A stretch of DNA of 64,000 bases from Corynebacterium sp. ACRQK (GTDB lineage Bacteria; Actinomycetota; Actinomycetes; Mycobacteriales; Mycobacteriaceae): positions 124,001 to 188,000 of the forward strand of contig NZ_JAKRMU010000001.1 in the NCBI RefSeq assembly GCF_022345965.1. The letters run 5' to 3'. This document shows, one piece after another, positions 21,787 through 30,637 of this stretch. How positions within the stretch are numbered: position 1 is the first letter of the stretch; each line of letters starts with the position of its first letter. The notes under the pieces were generated by a model that ran no database searches, was not told the origin of the DNA, and saw nothing but the letters and a program-made list of their open reading frames with translations. Made by a program: the position numbers and the translations under genes.

Positions 21787-23040
21787 CTAGTCCAGGGTAT
21801 CGAGTTGGTGGCCCATGCGGTCGCGTTTCGTGCGAAGATACACCACGTTGTCCTCGTTGGCGTTGAGCTCCACCGGGATGCGCTTGGTCACGTCCACGCC
21901 GTGGCTGGCCAGGTCGTGGATCTTGTCCGGGTTGTTGGAGATCAGGGCGACCGAATGAACCTGCAGGTCCTTGAGGATCTGTGCGGCGGCGCTGTACTCG
22001 CGAGCGTCCACCGGAAGCCCCTGCTCCAGGTTTGCGTCGACGGTATCTAAGCCTTCGTCTTGCAGCACGTAGGCCCGCAGCTTCGGCAGCAGCCCGATGC
22101 CCCGACCCTCGTGGCCGCGCAGGTAGATGACCACTCCCCGGCCCTTGGCCTCGATGTAGTCCAGAGCGGCGGAAAGCTGGTCCCCGCAGTCGCAGCGACG
22201 GGAACCGAAGACGTCGCCGGTCAGGCACTCGGAGTGGACGCGCACCGGAACTGGCTCCTCGCTGGCCGAACCGACATCGCCCTTGACCAGAGCCACGTGC
22301 TCCGTGCCGTCGATGATGTTGACGTAGCCGATGGCCCGGAAGTTGCCGTGAACGGTCGGCAGGCGGGTTTCCACGGCGCGCTCGAGGGTCTGGGTGTGGT
22401 GGCGGCGCCAGTCCTGCAGCTGCTCGATGCTGATCAGCGCCAGGTCGTGCTCGTCGGCGAAGCGGCGCAGCTCCGGCAGGCGAGCCATGCTCGTGGGATC
22501 CTCCTCAGAGACGATCTCGCACAGCGCGCCGGCGGGCGCCAGGTTCGCCGCGCGGGCCAGATCCACCGCGGCCTCGGTGTGGCCCTGGCGCACGAGCACG
22601 CCACCGCGCTTCGCGCGCAGCGGCACCACGTGGCCGGGACGGTTAAAGGTCGCGGCGGTGGATGCGGGATCGGCCAGCAGGCGCACGGTGCGGGCACGGT
22701 CGGTGGCGCTGATGCCGGTATCCACGCCCTCGGCGGCGTCCACGGTGACGGTGTAGGCGGTGCCACGGACGTCCTCGTTGCGGGCCACCATCGGCGGTAG
22801 GCCCAGGCGGTCGCAGTCGGCGCTATCCATGCCCACGCACACATAGCCAGAGCTGTGGCGCACCATAAAGGCCATCAGCTCCGGGGTGGCCAGCTCTGCG
22901 GCGAAGATGAGGTCGCCCTCGTTCTCCCGGTTCTCGTCGTCGACGACCACCACTGCCTTGCCCGCGGCGATGTCGGCGATGGCGCGCTCCACGGAGTCCA
23001 GGTTGATGTCTTGGGGTTCGCTAGTTTCGCTCGTGCTCAT
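21787..23040 (-). CDS. ribBA: Bifunctional DHBP synthase / GTP cyclohydrolase II
   Basis: Supplies both riboflavin precursors. The N-terminal half makes 3,4-dihydroxy-2-butanone 4-phosphate from ribulose 5-phosphate ([16 protein letters not shown] at about 32-47; [25 protein letters not shown] at about 135-159). The C-terminal half opens the GTP ring and has the zinc site [18 protein letters not shown] and [16 protein letters not shown]. 417 residues, full length for the fusion. It lies between ribE and ribH. Confidence 0.97.
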   Translation of the reverse strand: MSTSETSEPQDINLDSVERAIADIAAGKAVVVVDDENRENEGDLIFAAELATPELMAFMVRHSSGYVCVGMDSADCDRLGLPPMVARNEDVRGTAYTVTVDAAEGVDTGISATDRARTVRLLADPASTAATFNRPGHVVPLRAKRGGVLVRQGHTEAAVDLARAANLAPAGALCEIVSEEDPTSMARLPELRRFADEHDLALISIEQLQDWRRHHTQTLERAVETRLPTVHGNFRAIGYVNIIDGTEHVALVKGDVGSASEEPVPVRVHSECLTGDVFGSRRCDCGDQLSAALDYIEAKGRGVVIYLRGHEGRGIGLLPKLRAYVLQDEGLDTVDANLEQGLPVDAREYSAAAQILKDLQVHSVALISNNPDKIHDLASHGVDVTKRIPVELNANEDNVVYLRTKRDRMGHQLDTLD

Positions 23041-23058
23041 TGGTGCCCTCTATGCCTC

Positions 23059-23691
23059 TCACTGATCGTCCTGCGCGCCGTGCTGTGCCAGCCGCTCGAC
23101 GTACTTCGCCAGCACGTCGCATTCCACATTCACCGTATCGCCCGGGTTCAGATCCCCCAGCATCGTGTCCGCCAGGGTGGTCGGGATCAGGGAGACCTCG
23201 AACCACGCCTCACTTGAGCCAGACCCGCCTGCTTCGGCCACCTCCGCCACGGTCAGCGACGTGCCGTTGATCGCCACGGAACCCTTTTTGGCCACGTAGC
23301 GCGCCAGTTGGGGATCCTCCAGCTGGAAGCGGAACACCTCCCAGTGCTCCGAGGGGCGGCGCTCCTGCAGAGTCGCAGTGCCGTCCACATGGCCTTGCAC
23401 GATGTGCCCGCCGAAGCGCTGTCCGCTGGCCATGGCGCGTTCCACGTTCACGCGGTCGCCGACGGAAATGTGCCCTAAGGCGCTGTAGTCCAGCGTCACT
23501 TGCATCACATCGGCGGTGAACTCCTCGGGTGCGAGCTCGGCCACGGTCAGGCACACGCCGTTGATGGCGATGGAGTCGCCACGCTTGGCGTCTACGAGTA
23601 CACGCGGAGCGGTGAAGCGCATCCTTAAAGAATCCCCGGCTTCTTCGATCGCGGCTACCCGCCCGACCTCCTCGATGATCCCGGTGAACAT
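23059..23691 (-). CDS. ribE: Riboflavin synthase alpha subunit
   Basis: Dismutates two lumazines into riboflavin. The 210 residues form two lumazine-binding repeats; the protein starts MFTGIIEEVG, the invariant N-terminus of the family, and the second repeat begins near FGGHIVQGHVDG. AAGGAG lies 6 bases before the ATG. It is first after a 66-base gap that carries a -10-like GATAAT and a large palindrome, so ribE-ribBA-ribH probably have their own regulated promoter. Confidence 0.96.
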   Translation of the reverse strand: MFTGIIEEVGRVAAIEEAGDSLRMRFTAPRVLVDAKRGDSIAINGVCLTVAELAPEEFTADVMQVTLDYSALGHISVGDRVNVERAMASGQRFGGHIVQGHVDGTATLQERRPSEHWEVFRFQLEDPQLARYVAKKGSVAINGTSLTVAEVAEAGGSGSSEAWFEVSLIPTTLADTMLGDLNPGDTVNVECDVLAKYVERLAQHGAQDDQ

Positions 23692-23708
23692 ACGCGCTCC
23701 TTAAACTT

Positions 23709-23735
23709 TGTGTATGTGATTACATACACATTATC
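23709..23735 (-). promoter_or_regulatory. Putative ribE promoter with a 22-bp operator palindrome
   Basis: On the minus strand a GATAAT hexamer (23735-23730, one mismatch to TATAAT) is followed immediately by arms TGTGTATGT and ACATACACA separated by 4 bases (23709-23730). The predicted start of transcription would lie inside the palindrome, the classic position for a repressor site. A shorter palindrome, CCCACTGTGGG (23735-23745), lies just upstream. The regulator is unknown. There is no room here for an FMN riboswitch, the usual control of rib genes. Confidence 0.6.
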
Positions 23736-23757
23736 CCACTGTGGGCGGATCCCAGTA

Positions 23758-24822
23758 TCAGGGGGTGCGCCCGGGCGCGGTCAGCGTCCAACGCAGATCT
23801 TGGCCGAAAACCTCCAGCTCACGCGGGACGAAACGGCGGATGTCCCCGATCGTTTGGCCAAGGCTGTTCTCGCCATCATTTAGTGACGCCACCCCCGCCC
23901 CCAATACCGCCGGGGCCGCGTAGCACTGAACCTCGTCCACTACGTCGGCTTTCACGAACGCTGCGGCTACTTGAGCTCCGCCTTCCACCAACAGGGTGCG
24001 CACGTCGCACTTCCAGAGCTCTGTTAGTACTTCGTGCACATCGCGAGTCTGCAGGTGCAGAGCTTGTCCTGGCGCGGCGAACACCGCCGCGTCGGCGGAA
24101 ATGGCGCTAGTGCCCATGATGACTCGCAGGGGCTGCAGCTCCTCGGCAAACGGCTGCCCGTCGGCATCGCGGGCGGTCAGCCGCGGGTTATCCGCCGCAA
24201 TGGTTCCGGTGCCCACCAGGATCGCGTCGCGGCGCGTCCTATCGAAGTGCACCGCCACCCGCGCTGGCTCGCCGGTGATCCACTGGCTGGTTCCATCCAC
24301 GGCTGCCACCCGGCCATCCAGCGTGGAGGCCATTTTCAGGCACACGTGCGGGCGCTGCCGGGCCATGGAAATCAGCCAGGGTTCCACGCTGTACATCTCC
24401 GACCAGGCGGGGAGCTTTGCTTCGTCGCTGGCCGTCGGATGCGGCAGATAGGGGCCATGGACCTCCACTCCGGCCGCCCGCAGCGTGGCGGCGCCACCCT
24501 CAGCGGTGGGATTTGGATCCGCGAAAAGGAAATCCACCCGCCGGATACCGGCGCGGATGAGGGCCTCTGCGCACGGGCCAGTGCGGCCGGTGTGGTTGCA
24601 GGGCTCCAGGGTGACGATCGCCCGGCCACCCCGCGACTTCTCCCCTGCCTGCTGCAGGGCGACAACCTCGGCATGCGCCCCGCCGGGGGGCTGCGTGAAA
24701 CCGCGGCCCACCACCTTCCCGAAGGAATCCTCGATCACCGCGCCCACCGGCGGGTTCGGGCTGGCAAGCTGGGCCGCCTGCCAGCCGAGACTGTGGGCGT
24801 CAGAAAAAAGAGAAAGATCCAT
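23758..24822 (-). CDS. ribD: Bifunctional riboflavin deaminase/reductase RibD
   Basis: Deaminates and then reduces the pyrimidine made by GTP cyclohydrolase II. The N-terminal deaminase shows GGAHAEVVAL and TLEPCNHTGRTGPC (zinc His, Cys, Cys). The C-terminal reductase shows MASTLDGRVAA and LLVEGGAQVAAAF. The open frame reaches 24993, but the ATG at 24822 begins DLSLFSDAHSLGWQA, the normal N-terminus, four bases after the rpe stop; 354 residues. Linkage to rpe fits, since ribulose 5-phosphate is a RibBA substrate. Confidence 0.95.
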   Translation of the reverse strand: MDLSLFSDAHSLGWQAAQLASPNPPVGAVIEDSFGKVVGRGFTQPPGGAHAEVVALQQAGEKSRGGRAIVTLEPCNHTGRTGPCAEALIRAGIRRVDFLFADPNPTAEGGAATLRAAGVEVHGPYLPHPTASDEAKLPAWSEMYSVEPWLISMARQRPHVCLKMASTLDGRVAAVDGTSQWITGEPARVAVHFDRTRRDAILVGTGTIAADNPRLTARDADGQPFAEELQPLRVIMGTSAISADAAVFAAPGQALHLQTRDVHEVLTELWKCDVRTLLVEGGAQVAAAFVKADVVDEVQCYAAPAVLGAGVASLNDGENSLGQTIGDIRRFVPRELEVFGQDLRWTLTAPGRTP

Positions 24823-24826
24823 AGAG

Positions 24827-25495
24827 CTACTTGGCGCTGGCGCGGATCTCATCGACCGCCGCGGCGGGGTCCGGCTTGCCAAACACACTGGAACCAGCGA
24901 CGAACACATCCACGCCCGCGGCGGCGGACTCGGCGGCGGTCTCAGCCCCAATGCCACCGTCGATCTCGATGAGGGTATCCAGGCCGTCGGCATCGATCCG
25001 GCTGCGCAGCGCGCGGACCTTATCCAGCACCTCGGGCATGAACTTCTGGCCGCCGAAGCCAGGCTCCACGCTCATGACGAGCACGAGGTCGAAGCGATCC
25101 AGGTGGTCCAGCAGCGGCTCCACCGGGGTGTTGGGCTTGATGGAGATGCCCGCCATCGTGCCGTGACCGCGCAGCTTGTCAGCCAGGGCGATGGCGGTAT
25201 CGACGTCCGCGACGGCCTCCAAGTGGAAGGTCACGGAGTGAAAATCGTCGGCGTAGTCCTCCGCCCACTTCTCCGGGTTCTCGATCATGAGGTGCACGTC
25301 CAGGTGCTTGTCCGTGTGCGGCAGCAGGGACTTGGCCACGGGCAGGCCGAAGGAAAGGTTCGGGACGAAGTGATTGTCCATCACGTCGATGTGCAGCCAG
25401 TCGGCGTTCGGCACGCGGGCAACCTCCTGGGCCAGGTTGGCGAAGTCGACGGCGAGGATGGACGGGGCGATCAGCGGGGTGCGGGAATCGGACAT
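24827..25495 (-). CDS. rpe: Ribulose-phosphate 3-epimerase
   Basis: Interconverts ribulose 5-phosphate and xylulose 5-phosphate. The 222-residue TIM barrel has LIAPSILAVDF, HIDVMDNHFVPNLSFG (metal and catalytic Asp), VHLMIENP, MSVEPGFGGQ and EIDGGI. The frame is open upstream to 25621, overlapping rsmB, but the ATG at 25495 (SDSRTPLIAPS) matches the family. It begins 13 bases after the rsmB stop. Confidence 0.95.
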   Translation of the reverse strand: MSDSRTPLIAPSILAVDFANLAQEVARVPNADWLHIDVMDNHFVPNLSFGLPVAKSLLPHTDKHLDVHLMIENPEKWAEDYADDFHSVTFHLEAVADVDTAIALADKLRGHGTMAGISIKPNTPVEPLLDHLDRFDLVLVMSVEPGFGGQKFMPEVLDKVRALRSRIDADGLDTLIEIDGGIGAETAAESAAAGVDVFVAGSSVFGKPDPAAAVDEIRASAK

Positions 25496-25508
25496 GGGTT
25501 GGTCTTCC

Positions 25509-27050
25509 TCACTCTTGGCTAGTGCTTGTGCTTGTGTCTGTGCTTGTGCTGTTGCTGGCGGGGCGCAGGGCAGCGAAAAACATCGCGTCCGTGCCGTGGA
25601 TGTGCGGCCAGAGCTGTACAAACGGGGCGGTCTGGGCGGTGTTCGTATCAGCCAGCTCGGGCAGGAACTCAGTGACGTCCAGGATTTCCGCGCCTGTGCG
25701 GGCTGCGACGGAGCGGACGACCTCGGAGGTTTCCTTGGGGTGCGGCGAGCAGGTGGAGTAGATCACCACGCCCCCGGCGGCGGTGGCTGCAAGCCCGCTG
25801 ACCAGCAGCTCGCGCTGCAGCGTGACCAGCGGGGCGACGTCCTGCGGATCCTTGGTCCAGCGGGCTTCCGGGCGGCGGCGCAGCGCGCCCAGGCCGGAAC
25901 ATGGCGCGTCGATAAGCACGCGCGCGAAGCCGCCCTCCGGGGCATCCAGGTCGCCGATGGCCTCCAGCTTGCGGCCATCGCCGACGTGCACGCGAACGGG
26001 CAGGTCGCGGGTTGTCTGCTCTATCAGCTTGGCGCGGTGATCTGCGATCTCGATTGCATCCACGGTGGCCTGCTCCGACATGGCCACTGAGGCGATAAAG
26101 GCGGTCTTGCCGCCCGGGCCCGCGCACAGGTCCAACCAGCGGGCGGGCAGGCTATCAGCGACGGTAACGCGGGTGGTGGCCAGGCCGATCAGCTGGGAGC
26201 CTTCGTCCTGAACGCTGGCCATCCCCTCGCGCACCGGGGCGATTTCGCCTGGGGCGCCCTCGTCCAGGTACACCGCATAGGGAGAGAACTTGCCTTCCGT
26301 GCCGCCGCTGATCAGCGCCAGTTCCTCGCCACTGATCTGCCCGGGGCGGGCGGCCAGGTGCACGATCGGGCGGGCGTCGTCGGCCGCCAGGGTGCGCTTG
26401 AGCTCGGCGCGGCCGGCATCAGTCGCGGGGTCCACGCCCAGCGCGTCGGCGAAGACCTCGGCGATCCACTCGGGGTGCGCGTTGCGCAGGGCTAGGTCGG
26501 CCAGGCTGTCGCCGGGCGCCACGCGCTCGATCCATGTCTCTGGCTTCTTGCGGGTCAGCGCGCGCAGCACGCCATTGACGAACCCGGAGGCCTGGCCTGC
26601 TCCGAAGGCTTTCACCAACTCCACCGAGGTGTTCACCGCGGCGTGGTTTTCCACCCGCGTGCGCAGGATCTGGTACGCGCCCAGTCGCAGGGCGTCCAGC
26701 GCCACCGAGTCGATCTTCTCGATCTTGCGGCCGGCCGCGTCTTCGATGATCGCGTCCAGCAACCCCCGCGCCCGCAGGGTGCCATAGGTCAGCTCGGTCG
26801 CAAATGCGGCGTCGCGACCCTTGATGCTCGCCTCCCGCAGCGCCTTGGGCAGTGCGAGGTTGCCGAAGGCACCGTCGACCGTGACATCGCGCAGCACGCC
26901 GAAAACCACGTCGCGCACCTTGTCGCCGGAGCCCCGCGACTTGCTCTTTCGCTGCTTGTGCTCGGGTCGGCGCTGCTGGTAGCCCGTCGCCTTTTGGCGC
27001 TGTCCCTCGCCACTGCGGGCGGATTCGGAACGAGACCTGAAGCCTCCCAT
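25509..27050 (-). CDS. rsmB: 16S rRNA m5C967 methyltransferase RsmB (Fmu/Sun)
   Basis: SAM-dependent 5-methylcytosine methyltransferase acting on 16S rRNA. 513 residues: a basic, low-complexity N-terminus (1-45), a NusB-like RNA-binding domain (about 46-190), then the Rossmann methyltransferase with LDLCAGPGGKTAF, DAPCSGLGALRRRPE (catalytic Cys region) and YSTCSPHPKE. The C-terminus ends in a Ser/Thr-rich tail encoded by short GCTTGTGCTTGT-like repeats, probably disordered. It starts five bases after fmt. Confidence 0.94.
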   Translation of the reverse strand: MGGFRSRSESARSGEGQRQKATGYQQRRPEHKQRKSKSRGSGDKVRDVVFGVLRDVTVDGAFGNLALPKALREASIKGRDAAFATELTYGTLRARGLLDAIIEDAAGRKIEKIDSVALDALRLGAYQILRTRVENHAAVNTSVELVKAFGAGQASGFVNGVLRALTRKKPETWIERVAPGDSLADLALRNAHPEWIAEVFADALGVDPATDAGRAELKRTLAADDARPIVHLAARPGQISGEELALISGGTEGKFSPYAVYLDEGAPGEIAPVREGMASVQDEGSQLIGLATTRVTVADSLPARWLDLCAGPGGKTAFIASVAMSEQATVDAIEIADHRAKLIEQTTRDLPVRVHVGDGRKLEAIGDLDAPEGGFARVLIDAPCSGLGALRRRPEARWTKDPQDVAPLVTLQRELLVSGLAATAAGGVVIYSTCSPHPKETSEVVRSVAARTGAEILDVTEFLPELADTNTAQTAPFVQLWPHIHGTDAMFFAALRPASNSTSTDTSTSTSQE

Positions 27051-27054
27051 GGCC

Positions 27055-28038
27055 TTACTCCCCCGTCTCCCGCGCGCTGAACGTCGGGCGGCCCGCCAGC
27101 AGTTCTTGCTGCCCGCGCGCCCACGCTGCGGCTTCCATCATCTTTTTGCCGGGCGGCTGGATGCGCGTGATCTCTAGCGGGTCGGTGCCGGTGCCGACGA
27201 AAACCTTTCTTGGTGACGCCACCACTTTGCCAGCCGCAAGGCCAGTGACCTCTTCTGTGTTACTGGGCAGCAGCATCCCGATCTTGTATCGCTGGCCGTC
27301 CAGGAGAGTCCACGCACCGGGTGCCGGGGTGTGGGCGCGGGCAACGCGCTGGATTAGCTTGGCCGGTTGGGACCAGTCGATCTGGGCGTCCGTGGGGTGA
27401 ATCTTCGGTGCGTGGGTGGCCTGCGAATCTTCCTGCGGAGAAAGCTCGGCCGTGCCTTCGTCCATGGCGATGAGCGTATCGGCCAGCAGTTCCCGACCTG
27501 CGTAGGTCAGGCTGGCCAGCAGGTCGTCGGCGGTGTCCTCCAGGCCGATTGTCTGTGTCAGCTGGGCGGCAACGGGCCCGGTGTCCAGGCCTTCCTCGAT
27601 GCGGAAGATGGAGGCGCCAGTGGTCTCGTCGCCCGCCGCCAGGGCGGCTTGCACGGGCGCGGCACCGCGCCAGCGTGGAAGCAGCGAGTAGTGCAGGTTC
27701 ACCCAGCCGTGCTCAAAGACGCCGAGGATGTCCTTGGGGATCAGGTTGCCGTAGGCCACGACCGCGGCTGCGGTTACCCCCTGCGATGCAAGGTCCCCCA
27801 GTACGGCGCGGGCCTCGTCACCAGATTCAGTTCCGGCCTTGAGGCTCGGCCACTTGTAGGTCGGGATGGCGGCCTCCGCGGCGACCTTCGCGACCTTCGA
27901 TGGGCGCAGGCTACGGCCGCGCCCCCTCTTGGCGTCCGGCTGGGTAACCACCGCAACGACCTCTATGCGCTCATCGGCGATGAGGTGCTCGAGGGCCACG
28001 GCGGCCGGCTCCGGGGTTCCGGCAAAGACGATCTTCAC
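27055..28038 (-). CDS. fmt: Methionyl-tRNA formyltransferase
   Basis: Formylates initiator Met-tRNA for translation initiation. The 327 residues begin MKIVFAGTPEPAAVALEHL, with the catalytic NLHYSLLPRWRGAAPVQ at about 113-129. The GTG start at 28038 overlaps the TGA of def (GTGA), so the two genes acting on the formyl group are translationally coupled. Confidence 0.96.
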   Translation of the reverse strand: MKIVFAGTPEPAAVALEHLIADERIEVVAVVTQPDAKRGRGRSLRPSKVAKVAAEAAIPTYKWPSLKAGTESGDEARAVLGDLASQGVTAAAVVAYGNLIPKDILGVFEHGWVNLHYSLLPRWRGAAPVQAALAAGDETTGASIFRIEEGLDTGPVAAQLTQTIGLEDTADDLLASLTYAGRELLADTLIAMDEGTAELSPQEDSQATHAPKIHPTDAQIDWSQPAKLIQRVARAHTPAPGAWTLLDGQRYKIGMLLPSNTEEVTGLAAGKVVASPRKVFVGTGTDPLEITRIQPPGKKMMEAAAWARGQQELLAGRPTFSARETGE

Positions 28039-28541
28039 TGCTTAAACCACTCCGATTCGCGGATCTGCTTCATTGCCTCGCGGCGCTGTTCGGTTGAAAG
28101 ATGCTGAATGAACAGCACTCCGTCCAGGTGGTCGGTTTCGTGCTGCACGCAACGGGCCATAAGGTCCGTGACCTCCCGATCCACCTGCTCGCCGTCCACG
28201 GTCACCCCGCGCAGGCGCACGTGCTGGGCGCGGGTGACGTCTCCGTGGACGTTGGGGATGGAAAGGCAGCCCTCGCCGCCGGTCTGGGTCTCCTCGCCCA
28301 CGGCCACCCAGGTGGGGTTGATCACGTGGCCGCGGTCGCCGTCGCAGTCAAAAACGAAGATGCGACGGGTGATGCCGATCTGGTTGGCGGCCAGGCCCAC
28401 TCCCCCGTAGTGATCCATGGTCTCCAGCATGTCCTCGACCAGCCGCCGGGTTCCGGCATCCTGGATCTGTTCTGGCTTGACGGGGTCCGCCACGGTCTTG
28501 AGTACCGGGTCCCCGAAGTAGCGCATGTTAAGCACGGTCAT
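28035..28541 (-). CDS. def: Peptide deformylase
   Basis: Metalloenzyme that removes the N-formyl group from nascent proteins. 168 residues with GVGLAANQIG, EGCLSIP (metal Cys) and HETDHLDG (HExxH metal site). The open frame continues to 28814, but the ATG at 28541 (TVLNMRYFGDPVL) gives the standard N-terminus and starts just after priA. Coupled to fmt by a 4-base overlap. Confidence 0.95.
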   Translation of the reverse strand: MTVLNMRYFGDPVLKTVADPVKPEQIQDAGTRRLVEDMLETMDHYGGVGLAANQIGITRRIFVFDCDGDRGHVINPTWVAVGEETQTGGEGCLSIPNVHGDVTRAQHVRLRGVTVDGEQVDREVTDLMARCVQHETDHLDGVLFIQHLSTEQRREAMKQIRESEWFKQ

Positions 28542-28552
28542 GGTTATTAACC

Positions 28553-30616
28553 CTAACCGATGCGCACGGGATCCATGACAACCCGCAAGGCCTCCGGTTG
28601 GGCAGCTCGAGAGCCCCGGTGGATGGTCCGCACCGACTGCGCGCTGCGCAAGGCCTGGCCGAGGGGTATCCGCTGGTCGGCGGGCACGCGCACCAGCAGC
28701 CTGCGTGCGGACCTTCTGGCCTGCGGGTCGTGGGGGTCGATCCCCGCGGGCAGGCGCACGCCGGGTGGCAGCTCCACCGGCCCCAGCGTCTCCGCGCCTT
28801 CGGGCAAGTGCCACGCCGCCTCGAGCGCTTCGATGGCAGAGGTGGTGCCGTCGATCGCGGCCACGCTAAAGGCGGGTGGGAAGGCGGCCTCGGCCCGGTG
28901 CGCCAGCTCTGCGCGCGCAGATCCGACGGGATCCCAGCGGATCAGTTGTTGAGCCGTTGACAGGTTCGCTGCCCCGGCGAAGACCACCTTGCCGCCCTGG
29001 CTCCGTGGTGCGACGAGGGCGGCGGCCTCCATCCAGTGCCGCAGCGCGGTCTCCGCGGCGCGGAGATCCTGCCTTCCCAGCAGGATCCACGGGTCCACCA
29101 AGATCGCGGCGCCATACAGGCCACCCTCCACGGTGGGTTCTGCGCCAGGGGTGGCCACCACGATACTTTTGCGCAGCCGCACGCTATCCACCACGTGCTT
29201 GCCGCCGCTGGCAATGATCGGCACCCCGGGGAATGCCCGCCCCAGCTCCTCCACCGTCCGGTCGTGGCCGATAACGGACAGCCGCACGCTGTGGTTGCCG
29301 CAGGCGGAACACGTAAACAGTCCGGCGGTCAGCCCGCACCAGCGACAGCGCGGCGGGGCAGCCTCGGCGCTCGTGGGCAACTCCAAAGGGCCGTTGCAGT
29401 GCCGGCAGCGGGCGGGCGTGCGGCACTTCGCACACGCCAGCGCGGGCGCGTATCCCCGCCGTGGAACCTGCACCAACGCGGGCACGCCGTTATTCACGCA
29501 CTCGCGTAGCGCCTCGAAGCCCATGGAGGGAATGCGCGCCCCGGGCGCGTGGAGCTCCCTCTCCGTCGCGCTGTCGGTCTCCCCCATACCCCGGATCCAC
29601 GGCATCACCTCGTGCAGTACCTCTCGCGTGGGCAGCAGCGGATACACCAGCCCGTTATCCACCCATTGCTGCACCTCAGCCGAGCGATGCACCCCGGCGA
29701 TCAGTAGCCCAGCCCCGGTGCGCTGGGCGTGCAACGCCAGCGCCTCTCGCGCGTGAATGTACGGGGCGCGAGGATCCACCAAGTTGTCGTCAGCCTCGCC
29801 TACCAGCACCATCAGGCGGGGCGCGACGACGGGCAGCAGAGCCGCAGAGCGCGTGCCCACCACCACGCGCGCCTGGCCCGCGAGGACTGAGAGGTAGCGG
29901 CGATAGCGCGCATTCGGCCCCACCTGTGCCGTCAGCTCCATCACCTGGGCGGGGTTCATGTACTCTTTCAGCCCCGCCACCAGTCGATCCACCAAGCGTT
30001 GGTTGGGAGCCACCACCAGCACACTTCCCTGCGTATTCCAGGCCACGGCGGCGGTGATTGCCGCGATGAGGGTGGGGATGTCGCGGCCTGGGGGCGTCAA
30101 TAAACAAGCACGCGCGGCCTTGCCCTCGACGAGCGCGGACAGGTACGCCGCGCCGTGAGTGTAGGGCGCCAAAGCCTCCACGGCGGCGGCGTAGGAATCG
30201 GCGGCGGCCTGCTCGACAGATTGCAGCTTGGCCCCGAGATCTACCCAGGCCGCGCCGTCGGCGAACAACCCCGCTTTTTCGGCCGAAGCATGGCGGGAGG
30301 GCACGACGGAGCGCAAGATATCCGAACGCACGCCCGCGTAGCGCTCGGCCAGGGTGTTCACGAGCTCCCACAGGGGCTTCGGCAACACCTTGATGGGGCT
30401 GATTACGCGCTCCAACTGCCGCAACTCGCCGGGATGGTCGCTCCGGCGGCGGCGCTCGATAACGAAAGCGTCGACCAAACGGCCTGAAAAGCGAACGCGG
30501 ACGCGCACCCCCGGCTGGGCATGCGCGTCCATGTCCGCGGGCACCGCGTAGTCGAAAAGCCGGTCAAGGTGCGGCACGCCGAGCATCGGCAATACGCGGG
30601 CGACGGGATGGTCCAC
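28553..30616 (-). CDS. priA: PriA-like replication restart protein (probably helicase-inactive)
   Basis: 687 residues. The N-terminal DNA-binding domain (HLDRLFDYAVPADM) and the eight-Cys zinc region (CAKCRTPARCRHC ... CRWCGLTAGLFTCSACG, about 400-450) are clear. The helicase motifs are degenerate. Where Walker A (GxTGSGKTE) is expected the sequence reads LLTPPGRDIPTLI, and the DEEH box is replaced by VGEADDN. Loss of helicase motifs is known for actinobacterial PriA. It may act as a structural loader in replication restart. Followed by def after 11 bases. Confidence 0.9.
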   Translation of the reverse strand: MDHPVARVLPMLGVPHLDRLFDYAVPADMDAHAQPGVRVRVRFSGRLVDAFVIERRRRSDHPGELRQLERVISPIKVLPKPLWELVNTLAERYAGVRSDILRSVVPSRHASAEKAGLFADGAAWVDLGAKLQSVEQAAADSYAAAVEALAPYTHGAAYLSALVEGKAARACLLTPPGRDIPTLIAAITAAVAWNTQGSVLVVAPNQRLVDRLVAGLKEYMNPAQVMELTAQVGPNARYRRYLSVLAGQARVVVGTRSAALLPVVAPRLMVLVGEADDNLVDPRAPYIHAREALALHAQRTGAGLLIAGVHRSAEVQQWVDNGLVYPLLPTREVLHEVMPWIRGMGETDSATERELHAPGARIPSMGFEALRECVNNGVPALVQVPRRGYAPALACAKCRTPARCRHCNGPLELPTSAEAAPPRCRWCGLTAGLFTCSACGNHSVRLSVIGHDRTVEELGRAFPGVPIIASGGKHVVDSVRLRKSIVVATPGAEPTVEGGLYGAAILVDPWILLGRQDLRAAETALRHWMEAAALVAPRSQGGKVVFAGAANLSTAQQLIRWDPVGSARAELAHRAEAAFPPAFSVAAIDGTTSAIEALEAAWHLPEGAETLGPVELPPGVRLPAGIDPHDPQARRSARRLLVRVPADQRIPLGQALRSAQSVRTIHRGSRAAQPEALRVVMDPVRIG

Positions 30617-30637
30617 GGTGCTTATAACCTGCTTAAC

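Noticed and set aside
21755..22228. N-terminal extension of ribH by 158 residues
   Set aside because: It overlaps ribBA on the same strand in another frame, and its Arg/Gly/Ala-rich translation is typical of a shadow. The GTG at 21754 gives the exact family N-terminus.
23709..23730. The ribE palindrome as a terminator for ribD
   Set aside because: It is A/T-rich, has no T-run, and overlaps a -10-like element. An operator explains it better.
23692..23757. FMN riboswitch before ribE
   Set aside because: The gap is only 66 bases and none of the conserved RFN stems can be formed. The palindrome there is a protein-site type repeat.
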